From positions 85,252 through 149,251 of the forward strand of contig JAQTZZ010000007.1 in the NCBI GenBank assembly GCA_028687545.1: 64,000 bases of DNA. Reading direction: 5' to 3'. The DNA is from Candidatus Wallbacteria bacterium. Lineage in GTDB: Bacteria > Muiribacteriota > JAQTZZ01. Below, piece by piece: positions 53,071 to 62,344 of this stretch. The first letter of the stretch is position 1. The number at the start of each line of letters is the position of its first letter. Below the pieces are notes generated by a model. It saw only the letters and a program-made list of their open reading frames with translations, had not been told where the DNA came from and made no database searches. Made by a program: the position numbers and the translations under genes.

Positions 53071-54132
53071 TCAGGTAAGCAGCGTGGCCATTTCGGCCGT
53101 CAATTGCTGCATGGCATTAAATATATACCAAATACGCTCAAGAGAAATCAAATTCTCCGCTTCCTCGCTTCTACCAGGTACCAGGACCTTGAAGCGATTG
53201 TTGGAATAATATTTTTTGGCAAGGTACGGAATCAGGTCGCAGTTGAACCCGAGCCTGAACATCACACGTCCGAACATGCCGAATTCAAAATACTTCCACT
53301 TGATGTCTTCCTTGATGTTGAGCTGGAAATGATAAAATTCAGCGAGCCTTTTGAGCATCTGCACGACCTTTTCCGTAAGCAGTGGAAATTCCGCCAGTTT
53401 CTCTTCCATCTCTGAAAAGAGCGGGAGCAGGCCGCGCTGTTCGAACAGTTCGTACTCCAGCTGTTTTTCGATCACCAGGGCCAGCAGTTTGAAATATTCG
53501 TCCGACTCCAGCGCGTTGATCTCCTCAGGATAACCCTCTTTTCTGAAAAAGACCCTGCCTTTCCAGGATGAAGCCGAGACCGAGACCTGATAAGGCAGGA
53601 AGCCGTTATTGATCAGGGTGGTGTTGCAGAATACACAGCAGTCCAGGACTTTGGCCCAGCCCAGTATCTCCTGGTCCCTGCTGCAGACAAGCACTTCGTC
53701 TCCAGGCTTCAGGTCGGAAAGCAGACGCAGGGTAACTTTGAAGCCAAGCACCTCCTTGACCACGAACTCTTCCCAATTCACCTTGTCTACTTTAATCAGG
53801 TAGAAATTGCGGTTTTCTTTGAGCTGCTTGATCAGAGGGGCAAACTTTTCGATCCGTGCCAGTGTATTGAAAGCACCTTTGGTGAAGATCAGCTTCTGCT
53901 GATGGAGGTATTCAAGAAAATCCAGAAATTTACGGTCCTCTCCCTTGCCGAGCTTGGTTTTCTTCTCAGTATAATATGACAATCGCTTCAAAGCGCTGTC
54001 AGGAAAAAATTCCGGGTTGGTAAAGAGAATTCCGAGATAATCGGTCAGCCGTTCCGAAGAAAATTTCAGCTTCTTCTTCTTCTCCCCGGAAGAAAATTCC
54101 AGATTTACTTCTCGCATCGCCGGAGTTTTCAT
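53071..54132 (-). CDS. Unknown protein at the end of the V-ATPase operon
   Basis: 353 residues, cytoplasmic in character (no signal or membrane segment). The N terminus has a charged linker (FSSGEKKKKLKF). The remainder is rich in aromatic and charged residues, with helical stretches and a middle part containing paired Cys (LDCCVFCN). I recognise no family. It overlaps the preceding 60-aa gene by 4 nt and ends 2 nt before tRNA-Ala. Its position suggests a link to the ATPase, but nothing in the sequence proves this. Confidence 0.7.
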   Translation of the reverse strand: MKTPAMREVNLEFSSGEKKKKLKFSSERLTDYLGILFTNPEFFPDSALKRLSYYTEKKTKLGKGEDRKFLDFLEYLHQQKLIFTKGAFNTLARIEKFAPLIKQLKENRNFYLIKVDKVNWEEFVVKEVLGFKVTLRLLSDLKPGDEVLVCSRDQEILGWAKVLDCCVFCNTTLINNGFLPYQVSVSASSWKGRVFFRKEGYPEEINALESDEYFKLLALVIEKQLEYELFEQRGLLPLFSEMEEKLAEFPLLTEKVVQMLKRLAEFYHFQLNIKEDIKWKYFEFGMFGRVMFRLGFNCDLIPYLAKKYYSNNRFKVLVPGRSEEAENLISLERIWYIFNAMQQLTAEMATLLT

Positions 54133-54311
54133 TTGGAATGGGGAACTTCTAATGCCCCGACATCTACAATCTCAATCGCCTTATTCTGGATATCCCTCCG
54201 GAAATTCACGACTTCCTCTTCCATGTTGGCCATTACTTCAGCAGAGACATTTTCCAGGTCGATCTTCAACTTGGTGAACGAACGCTTTATCAGATTGTCT
54301 ATCCTATTCAT
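54129..54311 (-). CDS. Small coiled-coil-like protein in the V-ATPase operon
   Basis: 60 residues, highly helical (LIKRSFTKLKIDLENVSAE, then MEEEVVNFRRDIQNKAIE). It overlaps atpD by 8 nt and the 353-aa gene by 4 nt, which supports real translation. No known subunit of V-type ATPases matches. It may be a small accessory protein. Confidence 0.6.
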   Translation of the reverse strand: MNRIDNLIKRSFTKLKIDLENVSAEVMANMEEEVVNFRRDIQNKAIEIVDVGALEVPHSK

Positions 54312-54924
54312 TTCTTCTCCTTTTTAACACTTTGCGCATGAAGAAGTCTTCGCGGTCGATTTCTTCCAGGACTTCCTCGATGAATTTCAAGGTTTCCTCG
54401 TATTGGGGCAGGATAATATATTCAAGGGCATTCACTCTTTTCATGACTTTTTTCAGTTCGAATCCCAGTCTCCACAGCCTGGTCTCCACTTCGATCAGCT
54501 CGAACAGCAGCTTCATGAATTTCTGCATTTCAATCAGGAAAAGGTCCAGATGGGAGGAGTTGCCTATCAGCGAATGGGCGGTGGATAGGTTACTCGTACT
54601 GAAATTGATGGTGGGGAAGATCACTCCAATGAAGGATTTTTCCAGCACTGTGAGCTGATATTGCTTATGCCTTGCAACATTAGCCGAGCAGAGAGCCCGC
54701 TCTCCATTGAAAATCTGGGCTTTATAATAAAACCTGAAGATTTCCGGCAGAGTCCTGTTCAGTTCTTCCCTTTTTTTCTGGGCTGCTTCAACGATCTTCA
54801 TTATCTCAGCGATCAGCACCCTCTTTTTTTCATCCAGCAGTTTATGCCCCTGCTGAACAAAACGATACTCGATCTTGAGTTTGATCAGGTTGCCTTTAGT
54901 GGGGGTAACTGGAAGTTTAGACAT
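54304..54924 (-). CDS. atpD: V/A-type ATP synthase subunit D (central stalk)
   Basis: 206 residues, normal length. It begins LPVTPTKGNLIKLKIEYRFV, the standard start of NtpD/AtpD, and is mostly coiled coil with a conserved C-terminal LEYIILPQYEETLKFIEEVL. It forms the rotor shaft inside A3B3. The start overlaps atpB by 8 nt. Confidence 0.93.
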   Translation of the reverse strand: MSKLPVTPTKGNLIKLKIEYRFVQQGHKLLDEKKRVLIAEIMKIVEAAQKKREELNRTLPEIFRFYYKAQIFNGERALCSANVARHKQYQLTVLEKSFIGVIFPTINFSTSNLSTAHSLIGNSSHLDLFLIEMQKFMKLLFELIEVETRLWRLGFELKKVMKRVNALEYIILPQYEETLKFIEEVLEEIDREDFFMRKVLKRRRNE

Positions 54925-56287
54925 TTCTGTAATATTTCCCTATTTCTTCTTCAGTCACTCTGGTCAGTACCTGTTCAGGAAGAGACTTGAGCATTTTCCA
55001 GCCCAGGTTCAGTGTTTCCTCGATGCTGCGGTTCTCGTCAAATTTCTGGCAAACGAACTCGCGCTCGAATTTCTTGCCGAAATTGAGGTAAGCGCGCTCC
55101 ACTTCGTTCAGCTCCTCTTCGCCGATCACCGAAGCCAGGGATTCCACATCCTTGACCTTGGCATAGCAGGCATAGAGCTGGTTGGCGAGGTGGGGATGAT
55201 CGGCGCGGGTGAAGCCTTCACCGATGCCGTCTTTCATAAGTCTGGAGAGGGACGGCAGCACATTGATCGGCGGATAGAAACCCCTCATATGCATTTCGCG
55301 TGAAACTACGACCTGTCCTTCAGTGATGTAGCCTGTCAGATCCGGTATCGGATGGGTGATGTCGTCATTGGGCATCGAAAGGATCGGAAGCTGAGTGAGT
55401 GAACCTTTCCTGCCGTGGATTCTTCCTGCACGTTCGTAGATCGAAGAAAGATCGCTGTAAAGATACCCGGGGTAACCCTTGCGGCTCGGGATTTCTCCTT
55501 TGGAGCTCGCCACTTCCCTCAAGGCTTCGCAATAATTTGTGATATCCGTAATCACCACCAGCACGTCCATTCCGAGTTCAAACGCCATGTATTCTCCTGC
55601 AGTCAGAGCCATTCTGGGAGTAACGATGCGTTCAACCACAGGGTCCGAAGCATAGTTCAGAAACATGACGACTTTTTTCAAAGCTCCGGTCTGTTCGAAA
55701 TTCTGGCGGAAAAAAGATCCGACATCGTGCGAAATGCCAACTGCAGCGAAGATGATGGCGAAGTTGTCAGGGTTGGCTTCTCCTGCTTGATTCACGATCT
55801 GGGCGGCGATCAGGTTATGAGGCAGTCCGGCTCCTGAAAAGATCGGCAATTTCTGTCCCTTGATCAGCGTGTTCATGGCATCGATGGCAGTGACACCAGT
55901 CGGGATGAATTCCTTGGGATAGGCTCTGGCCATGGGATTGATCGGATAGCCGTTGATGTTGAGATACTGGTCGACAGCGGGTTCAGGCAGGTTATCGATG
56001 GGGTGGCCGACTCCATCGAAGATCCGCCCCATGATTTCAGGTGAAACGCCGAACATCAGCGGTTTCCCAGTGAAAGTGACGCTTGTGGAATCCAATTTCA
56101 GGCCTGAAAGGTTCTTGAAGCTCTCGATGATGGCGATATCATAACTGACATCGAGCACCCGTCCATATGCTTCGAAATTCTCGGCCTTCACGCGCACAAG
56201 CTCACCGTAACTGACTTTGCCTGGATTCTCGATGGCGAGAAGCGGTCCGCCCAACTTATTGATTTTCTGGAACTTGATGTTTTCCAT
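54917..56287 (-). CDS. atpB: V/A-type ATP synthase subunit B
   Basis: 456 residues. Features of the non-catalytic nucleotide-binding B subunit: GRIFDGVGHPIDNLPEP, MARAYPKEFIPTGVTAIDAM, FSGAGLPHNLIAAQIVNQA (in place of a functional Walker A) and DIT-type Walker B strand VLVVITDITNYCEALREV. The C terminus matches NtpB. It pairs with AtpA in the A3B3 hexamer. The gene begins after an unusually long spacer with two hairpins. Confidence 0.95.
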   Translation of the reverse strand: MENIKFQKINKLGGPLLAIENPGKVSYGELVRVKAENFEAYGRVLDVSYDIAIIESFKNLSGLKLDSTSVTFTGKPLMFGVSPEIMGRIFDGVGHPIDNLPEPAVDQYLNINGYPINPMARAYPKEFIPTGVTAIDAMNTLIKGQKLPIFSGAGLPHNLIAAQIVNQAGEANPDNFAIIFAAVGISHDVGSFFRQNFEQTGALKKVVMFLNYASDPVVERIVTPRMALTAGEYMAFELGMDVLVVITDITNYCEALREVASSKGEIPSRKGYPGYLYSDLSSIYERAGRIHGRKGSLTQLPILSMPNDDITHPIPDLTGYITEGQVVVSREMHMRGFYPPINVLPSLSRLMKDGIGEGFTRADHPHLANQLYACYAKVKDVESLASVIGEEELNEVERAYLNFGKKFEREFVCQKFDENRSIEETLNLGWKMLKSLPEQVLTRVTEEEIGKYYRNV

Positions 56288-56438
56288 AGAGCCTCTTTCA
56301 AAATGTTGTTTGCGCTATACCTTGAGTAGACATTTTGTTAGAGGCTCTTGGAGCACTAACAAAACTCTTGAATTGGATTAGCTTGCAATGATCATTATCA
56401 CGTTGAAAATCGAGTTTTGCAAGTGTCTCCATGCTGTC
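56288..56438 (-). promoter_or_regulatory. Hairpin-rich spacer between atpA and atpB
   Basis: This 151-nt gap interrupts an operon where all other gaps are overlaps. A 19-nt inverted repeat (56288-56306 with 56330-56348; 2 mismatches, begins AGAGCCTCT) and a second one (CAAAACTC 56360-56367 / GAGTTTTG 56412-56419) are present. The AGAGCCTCT core also occurs in the dispersed hairpin elements at 30.1 and 51.1 kb. Confidence 0.6.
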
Positions 56439-58211
56439 TTACCCCTGGTAAACTTTGATCAGATCGTGAATTTCCTGCACGGCCTCTGCGATCACGTCTT
56501 CTATCTTCTCTACCTCATCGTTGCCGATGGTGTGCTTGATTCTCTGGATCTTGATGGCTGAAGGGAGCTCCACCAGCTTCTTCACCGGTATTTTGTATTT
56601 CAAGGCTTTTTCCGCCTCATCATAGAAACTGCGGATGGCCTTCATCATCAGGAACTGCCTGCGCATCGAAGCGTACATGTCTATATGTTCATAAGCGTTC
56701 TGCTGCAGATAGCCTTCTCGCAGGAATCTGGCGGTTTCCAGGATCAGCTTCTGATCCTCTGGAAGTGAGGATGCTCCCACAATTTTAACTACTTTTTCCA
56801 GCTTGCTTTCTTCCTGCAGAATGTTCATGCAGAAGCTTCTGAGCTTTGGAAAATCCGGTGAGACTTTCTCTACAAACCAGTGGTCGAGTTCGGCCAGGTA
56901 TTCCGAATAGCTGGTAATCCAGTTGATGGCCGGGTAATGCCTTGCGCTCGCTAAAGCTCTGTCCAGGGCCCAGAAACAGCGGGTGAATCGCAGGCTGTTC
57001 TGGGTGACAGGTTCTGAAAAGTCGCCTCCTGCCGGAGAAACTGCTCCGATGATGCTGACTGAAGCCTCCTTATTGTTAAGTGTGACTGTAAAACCGGCCC
57101 GTTCGTAAAAATCCGCAAGCCGCGAAGGCAGATAAGACGGGAAGCCACCTTCAGCCGGCATTTCTTCCAGTCGTCCGGAAATCTCGCGCAGGGCTTCGGC
57201 CCATCTGGAAGTGGAATCCGCCATGATCGCGACATGATAACCCATGTCCCGGTAATATTCGGCGATCGTGATGCCGGTGTAGATCGAGGCTTCGCGCGCT
57301 GCCACAGGCATGTTCGATGTGTTGGCGATAATGATGGTCCGTTCGATCAGAGGAATACCGCTCTTAACGTCCATCAGCTTAGGAAAATCCACCAGCACTT
57401 CCGTAATTTCATTCCCACGCTCACCACATCCGATGTAAACTATGATATCTGCGTCTGCCCATTTGGCAAGCGCATGCTGCGTCATGGTCTTGCCTGTCCC
57501 GAATCCGCCCGGGATAACTGCGCAGCCGCCCTTGGAAATCGGAAAAAATGTGTCGATGATCCGCTCGCCGGTAATCAACGGCACTGTGGAAAGGTGCTTC
57601 TCCCTGACGGGCCTGGGAAGTTTTACCGGCCATCTGTGATAAAAAGGAAGTTTTTTCTCTTCCCCATCTGCAGTCTTGATCACGATCATTTCCTGATCAA
57701 CTGAATATTCTCCATCTGGAGCCACTTTTACGATAATCCCGGATATATCCGGCGGTACCAGAGGGAAATGTTTGATCAGCCTGGTTTCCTGGATTTCACC
57801 TACCACTGATCCGGCTTCGATCCTGTCTCCGGCTTTGACTTGAGGTTTGAACATCCACTTTTTCTTCCGGTTGAGCGTATCGGCAACTATCCCTCGAGTG
57901 ATGTAATCTCCGCTGAGTTTTTTTAGGTCTTCCAGCGGGCGGCCCACTCCATCGAAGATGTTCCCCATCATGCCCGGGCCAAGCTCCAGCGAAAGAGGAC
58001 AGCCAGTTCCGTAAACATTACCGCCGGGTATCAATCCAACAGTGTCTTCATAGACCTGGATTGTAGCCTTCTGATTGTCGATTTCGATGGCTTCTCCCAG
58101 AAGTTTCTCCTCTCCCACCATCACGAGTTCCATCAGTTTCAGATCCTTGACTTCCTGCAGTTTCACCACAGGCCCGTTTACCCGATAAATTTTTCCGACA
58201 ATTCTATTCAT
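56439..58211 (-). CDS. atpA: V/A-type ATP synthase catalytic subunit A
   Basis: 590 residues, the usual length with the A-type non-homologous insert (about 115-200). Walker A is GGFGTGKT with Lys241. DSTSRWAEALREISGRLEEM supplies the arginine region and EGGFPSYLPSRLADFYERAG follows. It catalyses ATP hydrolysis or synthesis. The start overlaps the upstream atpE by 8 nt. Confidence 0.96.
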   Translation of the reverse strand: MNRIVGKIYRVNGPVVKLQEVKDLKLMELVMVGEEKLLGEAIEIDNQKATIQVYEDTVGLIPGGNVYGTGCPLSLELGPGMMGNIFDGVGRPLEDLKKLSGDYITRGIVADTLNRKKKWMFKPQVKAGDRIEAGSVVGEIQETRLIKHFPLVPPDISGIIVKVAPDGEYSVDQEMIVIKTADGEEKKLPFYHRWPVKLPRPVREKHLSTVPLITGERIIDTFFPISKGGCAVIPGGFGTGKTMTQHALAKWADADIIVYIGCGERGNEITEVLVDFPKLMDVKSGIPLIERTIIIANTSNMPVAAREASIYTGITIAEYYRDMGYHVAIMADSTSRWAEALREISGRLEEMPAEGGFPSYLPSRLADFYERAGFTVTLNNKEASVSIIGAVSPAGGDFSEPVTQNSLRFTRCFWALDRALASARHYPAINWITSYSEYLAELDHWFVEKVSPDFPKLRSFCMNILQEESKLEKVVKIVGASSLPEDQKLILETARFLREGYLQQNAYEHIDMYASMRRQFLMMKAIRSFYDEAEKALKYKIPVKKLVELPSAIKIQRIKHTIGNDEVEKIEDVIAEAVQEIHDLIKVYQG

Positions 58212-58821
58212 ATTTCTTTCTCAGGTAATTCTCCATGATTGACTTGATCGTTTCCTTCCTGGAAATGATGATCGCTTCCAGGCTGGAATCAACAACCTTC
58301 CTGCGTTCGGAATCGTAAAGCCTGACTCCGAATCCGAAAGGCTCCTCCTCGATGCTTACCTCAATGTCTTTCTGACGCTCAAGGATCCATCCCCTGAGGC
58401 GTTCCTTGAGATCCTTGTCCTGTTGATCGAGGGTCACAATGATTTTCTTCTCTCCCAAGATGGCCAGTGAACGATCCAATATTCTGCAGAGCAGCTTGAA
58501 ATAGATCTCACGATTCTTATGGATCATGGCACATCGTTCGAGAAACTTCGCCCTCACTTCCTTGGTGACTGCCAGTCTGTAAAAAAGTTGGGCCTTCCTT
58601 ACTTCATATTCAGCGGCCGAGACAAGCTTGCGCGAATCCCGTTTGAATGACAGGTAAGCTTCAAGACGGCGCTGCCTGTGCTGCTTCAGCATCAGTTCAA
58701 GGGTTTGCTGTACGAGCAGTTCGGCTTCAGTTTCTGCGCTTACAACCACGTCTTCCGCGCGGTCTTCGGCTTTTTCCATGATTTCCTTGGTAAGATAAGC
58801 TATTTTTTCCGATGTCTTCAT
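58204..58821 (-). CDS. atpE: V/A-type ATP synthase subunit E (peripheral stalk)
   Basis: 205 residues. A long N-terminal helix (about 1-90) with heptad-like AEELLVQQTLELMLKQHRQR features and a C-terminal globular half (IIVTLDQQDKDLKERLRGW) match AtpE/NtpE, which with AtpH forms the stator. It overlaps atpA by 8 nt and touches atpF. Confidence 0.85.
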   Translation of the reverse strand: MKTSEKIAYLTKEIMEKAEDRAEDVVVSAETEAELLVQQTLELMLKQHRQRRLEAYLSFKRDSRKLVSAAEYEVRKAQLFYRLAVTKEVRAKFLERCAMIHKNREIYFKLLCRILDRSLAILGEKKIIVTLDQQDKDLKERLRGWILERQKDIEVSIEEEPFGFGVRLYDSERRKVVDSSLEAIIISRKETIKSIMENYLRKKYE

Positions 58822-59120
58822 TACAAATTGACTCCCAGAAAACGCATGATCTGTTTTGCAACTCCACTATCCTCAGCAGGATTCTCCGGATCAGGAAAAG
58901 TGAAGATGATTTTTTCGCCACGCAGGTTGATACTGGCTACTTCGTCGGAAAATTCGCCGGCGAATTTCCTCGGCAGAATAATCACCCCTGTGTTAGGATT
59001 CTTCAATTCAGTGAGCAGCAGTTCCCTGGCTTTTTCGCTGTTTTCGACAACCACGCCGGGAAACCCGACTGAGCCGAAAAACATCACCAGGGAAAGATCA
59101 CCGATCACTTTAGCCTGCAT
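58821..59120 (-). CDS. atpF: V/A-type ATP synthase subunit F (central stalk)
   Basis: 99 residues. VIGDLSLVMFFGSVGFPGVV at the N terminus and a conserved TGVIILPRKFAGEF strand match the NtpG/AtpF Rossmann-like fold. It binds AtpD on the rotor. Its ends share single bases with both neighbours, as usual in compact operons. Confidence 0.87.
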   Translation of the reverse strand: MQAKVIGDLSLVMFFGSVGFPGVVVENSEKARELLLTELKNPNTGVIILPRKFAGEFSDEVASINLRGEKIIFTFPDPENPAEDSGVAKQIMRFLGVNL

Positions 59121-59440
59121 CAGATTCTGCCCAGAATCATGATAGCCGTGATCAGGCCGTAAATTGCGATACCTTCAGCGAGTCCCACGATGATCAGAAG
59201 CTTACCGATCAGTTCCGGTTTTTCCGCCAAAGCACCGACTGCAGCAGATCCGGTCAGACCGACTGCGATACCCGCACCGAGCGAACCCAGACCCACCACG
59301 ACCGCCGCACCCCAGAAAGCCGCACTCTGGGCACCATCGGTTGTAATCTTGGTGGAGGTTTCAGCAGCAGCCAGCATATACGGGGATGCCAGCAACGTCA
59401 GCACCGCGAGCAGAAGCATGACAGAGATTCCTTTACTCAT
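59120..59440 (-). CDS. atpK: V/A-type ATP synthase membrane subunit K (c-ring), two-helix form
   Basis: 106 residues: a signal-like N-terminal helix (VMLLLAVLTLLASPYMLAAA), then two c-type helices with GLGSLGAGIAVGLTGSAAVG, the loop ALAEKPEL, and LIIVGLAEGIAIYGLI with the ion-binding Glu89. It makes the rotor ring. Most bacterial V-type K subunits have four helices; this is the single-hairpin form. The residue facing the glutamate is Val rather than the Gln of Na+ rings, which favours H+ but does not prove it. Confidence 0.9.
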   Translation of the reverse strand: MSKGISVMLLLAVLTLLASPYMLAAAETSTKITTDGAQSAAFWGAAVVVGLGSLGAGIAVGLTGSAAVGALAEKPELIGKLLIIVGLAEGIAIYGLITAIMILGRI

Positions 59441-61380
59441 TCGACCCCCTTGTGAATTGTGAGCGGGGAGAATTTTTCCCCACCGCCATGATAGAATTTT
59501 GAGAAAAACTCATAATATTCAAGCCTCAAGGCCTGGATACCTACGATCACTCCTTCCATCACCAGCACCAGCAGATTGCCGATCACGATGGTCGGATATT
59601 CAGCATGATATGAGGAAACCATGCGGGAAATCTGGAAAACGGCCAGCATCAATGCCATGTGCGCCAATGCGAAGGCCGCCACCCTGATATAGGAAATGGT
59701 ATTGCTGGCGAGGCCGAGCAATACTTCATAGAATTCCATGAAACTTTCGAAAAGGTGTCCGGGAGCCAGTTTATGCCTGTCCATTTTCCCCAAAAAAACG
59801 GAGAAAATGAAATCACGGAACAGAAAAATCACTGAAGCGATCGCCACGAGCGTGCCGCTCAGATAAATCAGTGACTTGCTGGAATTAAGCACAGAAAAAG
59901 CCAGCATCAGGGATGACAGGTAGAAAGTGAAAGTCACAAGTCCGAACTTTTCAAAAAACACGCCGTATAATTCATTTCGCTGTAAGTTGTTCAGAATGGT
60001 GAGAATCATTCCGAGGGAAAGCTGGAACGCGCCGAGCAGTATCGCTACAATAAAAAAGGTCTGCTGATGTCCGGCGTTTTCCATCGGAGAGAACTGAACT
60101 GAAGGAAACAAGTAATACATTTTCTCAAAGCCGAAAAAGCTTCCATAGAAAAGACCGAAAATCATCGCAAAAAAACCGCAGCTCTGGATCACATTCCCGA
60201 TCGATCTGGGTATGCCCAGGTAACTGGAAAAGGTCCTGAGAAGAAATCCGCAGAGTGCAAGCACCGCACCCTGACCTGCATCTCCGAACATCATCCCGAA
60301 CATCAAAGGGTAGGTGAGGGCGATCAGAGGAGTGGGGTCGATTTCTGATGCAGCAGGATGTCCGAAAGTATCTGTGATCAGTTCGAATGGTTTGACTGGA
60401 GCAGGATTGTTCAAAAGCACCGGAACATCTTCATGTACCTCGGTTTTTTCCCGGGTGATGATCAGGGGATGCGGAAATTCCTGCTCTGCTTTCTCGCAGA
60501 ATTCATGCATTCTTGAAGCCGGGATATAACCAAATACGGCTACTGTTTCATCTGTATAACCGAATTTCTTTCTGGACTCGAGGAACAATCTGTTCAGGAA
60601 CACGACTGACTTGGAATCGATTAGTTCTTCCATGCTCCCGTTACGGATCATTTCCATCTGCTCGTAAAGATCCTCTATGTGATTTTCGTTTTCTGCGATC
60701 AGAGCTTCAAGCTTTTTAATCATCTCAGCGGGTGTTCCGGCATATTCCAGAGGGAACTCGGCTTCCATGAAAAACAGATTTTTCAGACTGTTATCAATTT
60801 TCTGGGCATGGTTTTGCGTACTGATCAATACGACCGCAGTACTGTCCCCAAGCTGTGCAAGCTTAATCGCGATCAGCTCTGGAATGTTCAGAAGGCTGTC
60901 CAGGTTTTCAGCTGTAGAGAGCGGAAGTTTTCCAACCTTGAAGTAAAGGTAATTCAGGCTGTGCCATTTTTTGATATCCAGACTGAGGCTGGAAATTCCA
61001 GAAAGTTTGCGGATGTCTTCCCTGAGAGTTCCATTATAATTTTCCAGGTCTCCAATCTCCCGCAGCAGCTTGTCAATTTCTTCACCAAGATGCATGATGC
61101 GTCCAGCCAGATTGTTCCGCACATGATCAAAATTTAATCGTTCAGCCACTCTTCCCCGTTCATGGGAAAGGGAAAATATCTTAAGAATATCAATCAGCTT
61201 GTCGTCGGCCTGCTTGATCTTATCTTCATAAGGATGGTAGTGCCCGGTCTTGAGCCCAATTCCCTCGTGGACCTGAAACAAATGAACGGCAGCACGATCT
61301 CCAAGAAATTCAAACAATTCCTCTTCCCATCTGTGAAGCGTGATCAGCGACACTTTCTGCAGCTTCTCAGGCAGAAACAT
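59437..61380 (-). CDS. atpI: V/A-type ATP synthase subunit I (a-subunit)
   Basis: I start it at the ATG at 61380 (MFLPEKLQKVSLITLHRWEE) after GAGGGG; the longer TTG frame lacks this site. About 647 residues. The N-terminal half is a cytoplasmic dumbbell of coiled coils; the C-terminal half has seven or so membrane helices. SYIRVAAFALAHMALMLAVF carries the conserved Arg that lines the ion path. It couples ion flow to rotation of the K ring. It overlaps atpK by 4 nt. Confidence 0.93.
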   Translation of the reverse strand: MFLPEKLQKVSLITLHRWEEELFEFLGDRAAVHLFQVHEGIGLKTGHYHPYEDKIKQADDKLIDILKIFSLSHERGRVAERLNFDHVRNNLAGRIMHLGEEIDKLLREIGDLENYNGTLREDIRKLSGISSLSLDIKKWHSLNYLYFKVGKLPLSTAENLDSLLNIPELIAIKLAQLGDSTAVVLISTQNHAQKIDNSLKNLFFMEAEFPLEYAGTPAEMIKKLEALIAENENHIEDLYEQMEMIRNGSMEELIDSKSVVFLNRLFLESRKKFGYTDETVAVFGYIPASRMHEFCEKAEQEFPHPLIITREKTEVHEDVPVLLNNPAPVKPFELITDTFGHPAASEIDPTPLIALTYPLMFGMMFGDAGQGAVLALCGFLLRTFSSYLGIPRSIGNVIQSCGFFAMIFGLFYGSFFGFEKMYYLFPSVQFSPMENAGHQQTFFIVAILLGAFQLSLGMILTILNNLQRNELYGVFFEKFGLVTFTFYLSSLMLAFSVLNSSKSLIYLSGTLVAIASVIFLFRDFIFSVFLGKMDRHKLAPGHLFESFMEFYEVLLGLASNTISYIRVAAFALAHMALMLAVFQISRMVSSYHAEYPTIVIGNLLVLVMEGVIVGIQALRLEYYEFFSKFYHGGGEKFSPLTIHKGVE

Positions 61381-62344
61381 TGAACAACCCCTCAATCAAT
61401 TCGTTGTGATTGAAAAACTTGGCTTCCACCATCTTCCCGACCAGTTCGAACTCCACTTCGGCCATCCAGATGGAAGCGAACACGAGCCCAATGTTGAAAG
61501 TGTTCCCCATCAGGAACAGAGTCGTAATTTTTTCTTTTTCAAACGAGATCAGTCTTTCCATTTCCGGAACATTCGGAGCCTGGCTCAGGAAGGAATATTT
61601 AGTATGCTCAAGTACAGATATTGCTTGCTGAAGGTTGTCCTTCCTGATCAGAGCTTCAAGGTCCCTCCTTGGAATATTCACCGGCGGGAACATGTATCCC
61701 AGGCAATCTTCCTCGGAATGTCCATAATAATATTTCAATCTCAGGAGATTGATAATATTGGAAACATCAATCTGAAAACCAAGAAACAGATTCAGGGATC
61801 TCCGGTCCTCTCCGGAGAAGTCTTTGAGCAGCTGGGCAAGGTAACGGAAATAATCCAGATCAAGCGCTTTTTCAAGTTCGGCGATGCTGTATGATTCGAT
61901 CTTCTTCAGCAATGAGCAGAAAGTCGGCATGTGCTTTAAATATGGGTAAGCTGAAAGGTTCTCAGGTCCTCCCCCGGCAAGCTCCAGAACCTCCTGGTCA
62001 GCGATGTAGCTCAGGGCTTCCTCGTGGGATTTCCAGATCCTGATTACAGTTTTCAAATCCTCGATCCCATATCTGAACAGGTAGGCTTCACCAACATCTC
62101 TTGCATATCCGGGACTGTAACTGATCACCTTGTGGCAGTCATCCACAAGGATTCTGGCTAAAATGCGTCTGGTCATGGATAAATCAATCCTGGCATCGGA
62201 CGCTGCATCGCGGAATCGGGACAAAATTTCAGGGATCGAGGATCCCAGGCTGCGCTTCAGGTCTTCGCGGGAGAGGTAGCGATCGCGCCTGGCGCGAACT
62301 CTTGCATTGAGATAAGAATAATAAAAAGGAGAAAGCCCTTTCAA
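61367..62344 (-). CDS. atpC: V/A-type ATP synthase subunit C (d-type)
   Basis: 325 residues from a TTG start overlapping the atpH stop (TTGA). Helical, with YYSYLNARVRARRDRYLSRE at the start, the usual three repeated helical units (for example VGEAYLFRYGIEDLKTVIRI) and IDVSNIINLLRLKYYYG. It links the central stalk to the K ring. The 3' end overlaps atpI by 14 nt at the chosen start. Confidence 0.88.
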   Translation of the reverse strand: MKGLSPFYYSYLNARVRARRDRYLSREDLKRSLGSSIPEILSRFRDAASDARIDLSMTRRILARILVDDCHKVISYSPGYARDVGEAYLFRYGIEDLKTVIRIWKSHEEALSYIADQEVLELAGGGPENLSAYPYLKHMPTFCSLLKKIESYSIAELEKALDLDYFRYLAQLLKDFSGEDRRSLNLFLGFQIDVSNIINLLRLKYYYGHSEEDCLGYMFPPVNIPRRDLEALIRKDNLQQAISVLEHTKYSFLSQAPNVPEMERLISFEKEKITTLFLMGNTFNIGLVFASIWMAEVEFELVGKMVEAKFFNHNELIEGLFNVSA

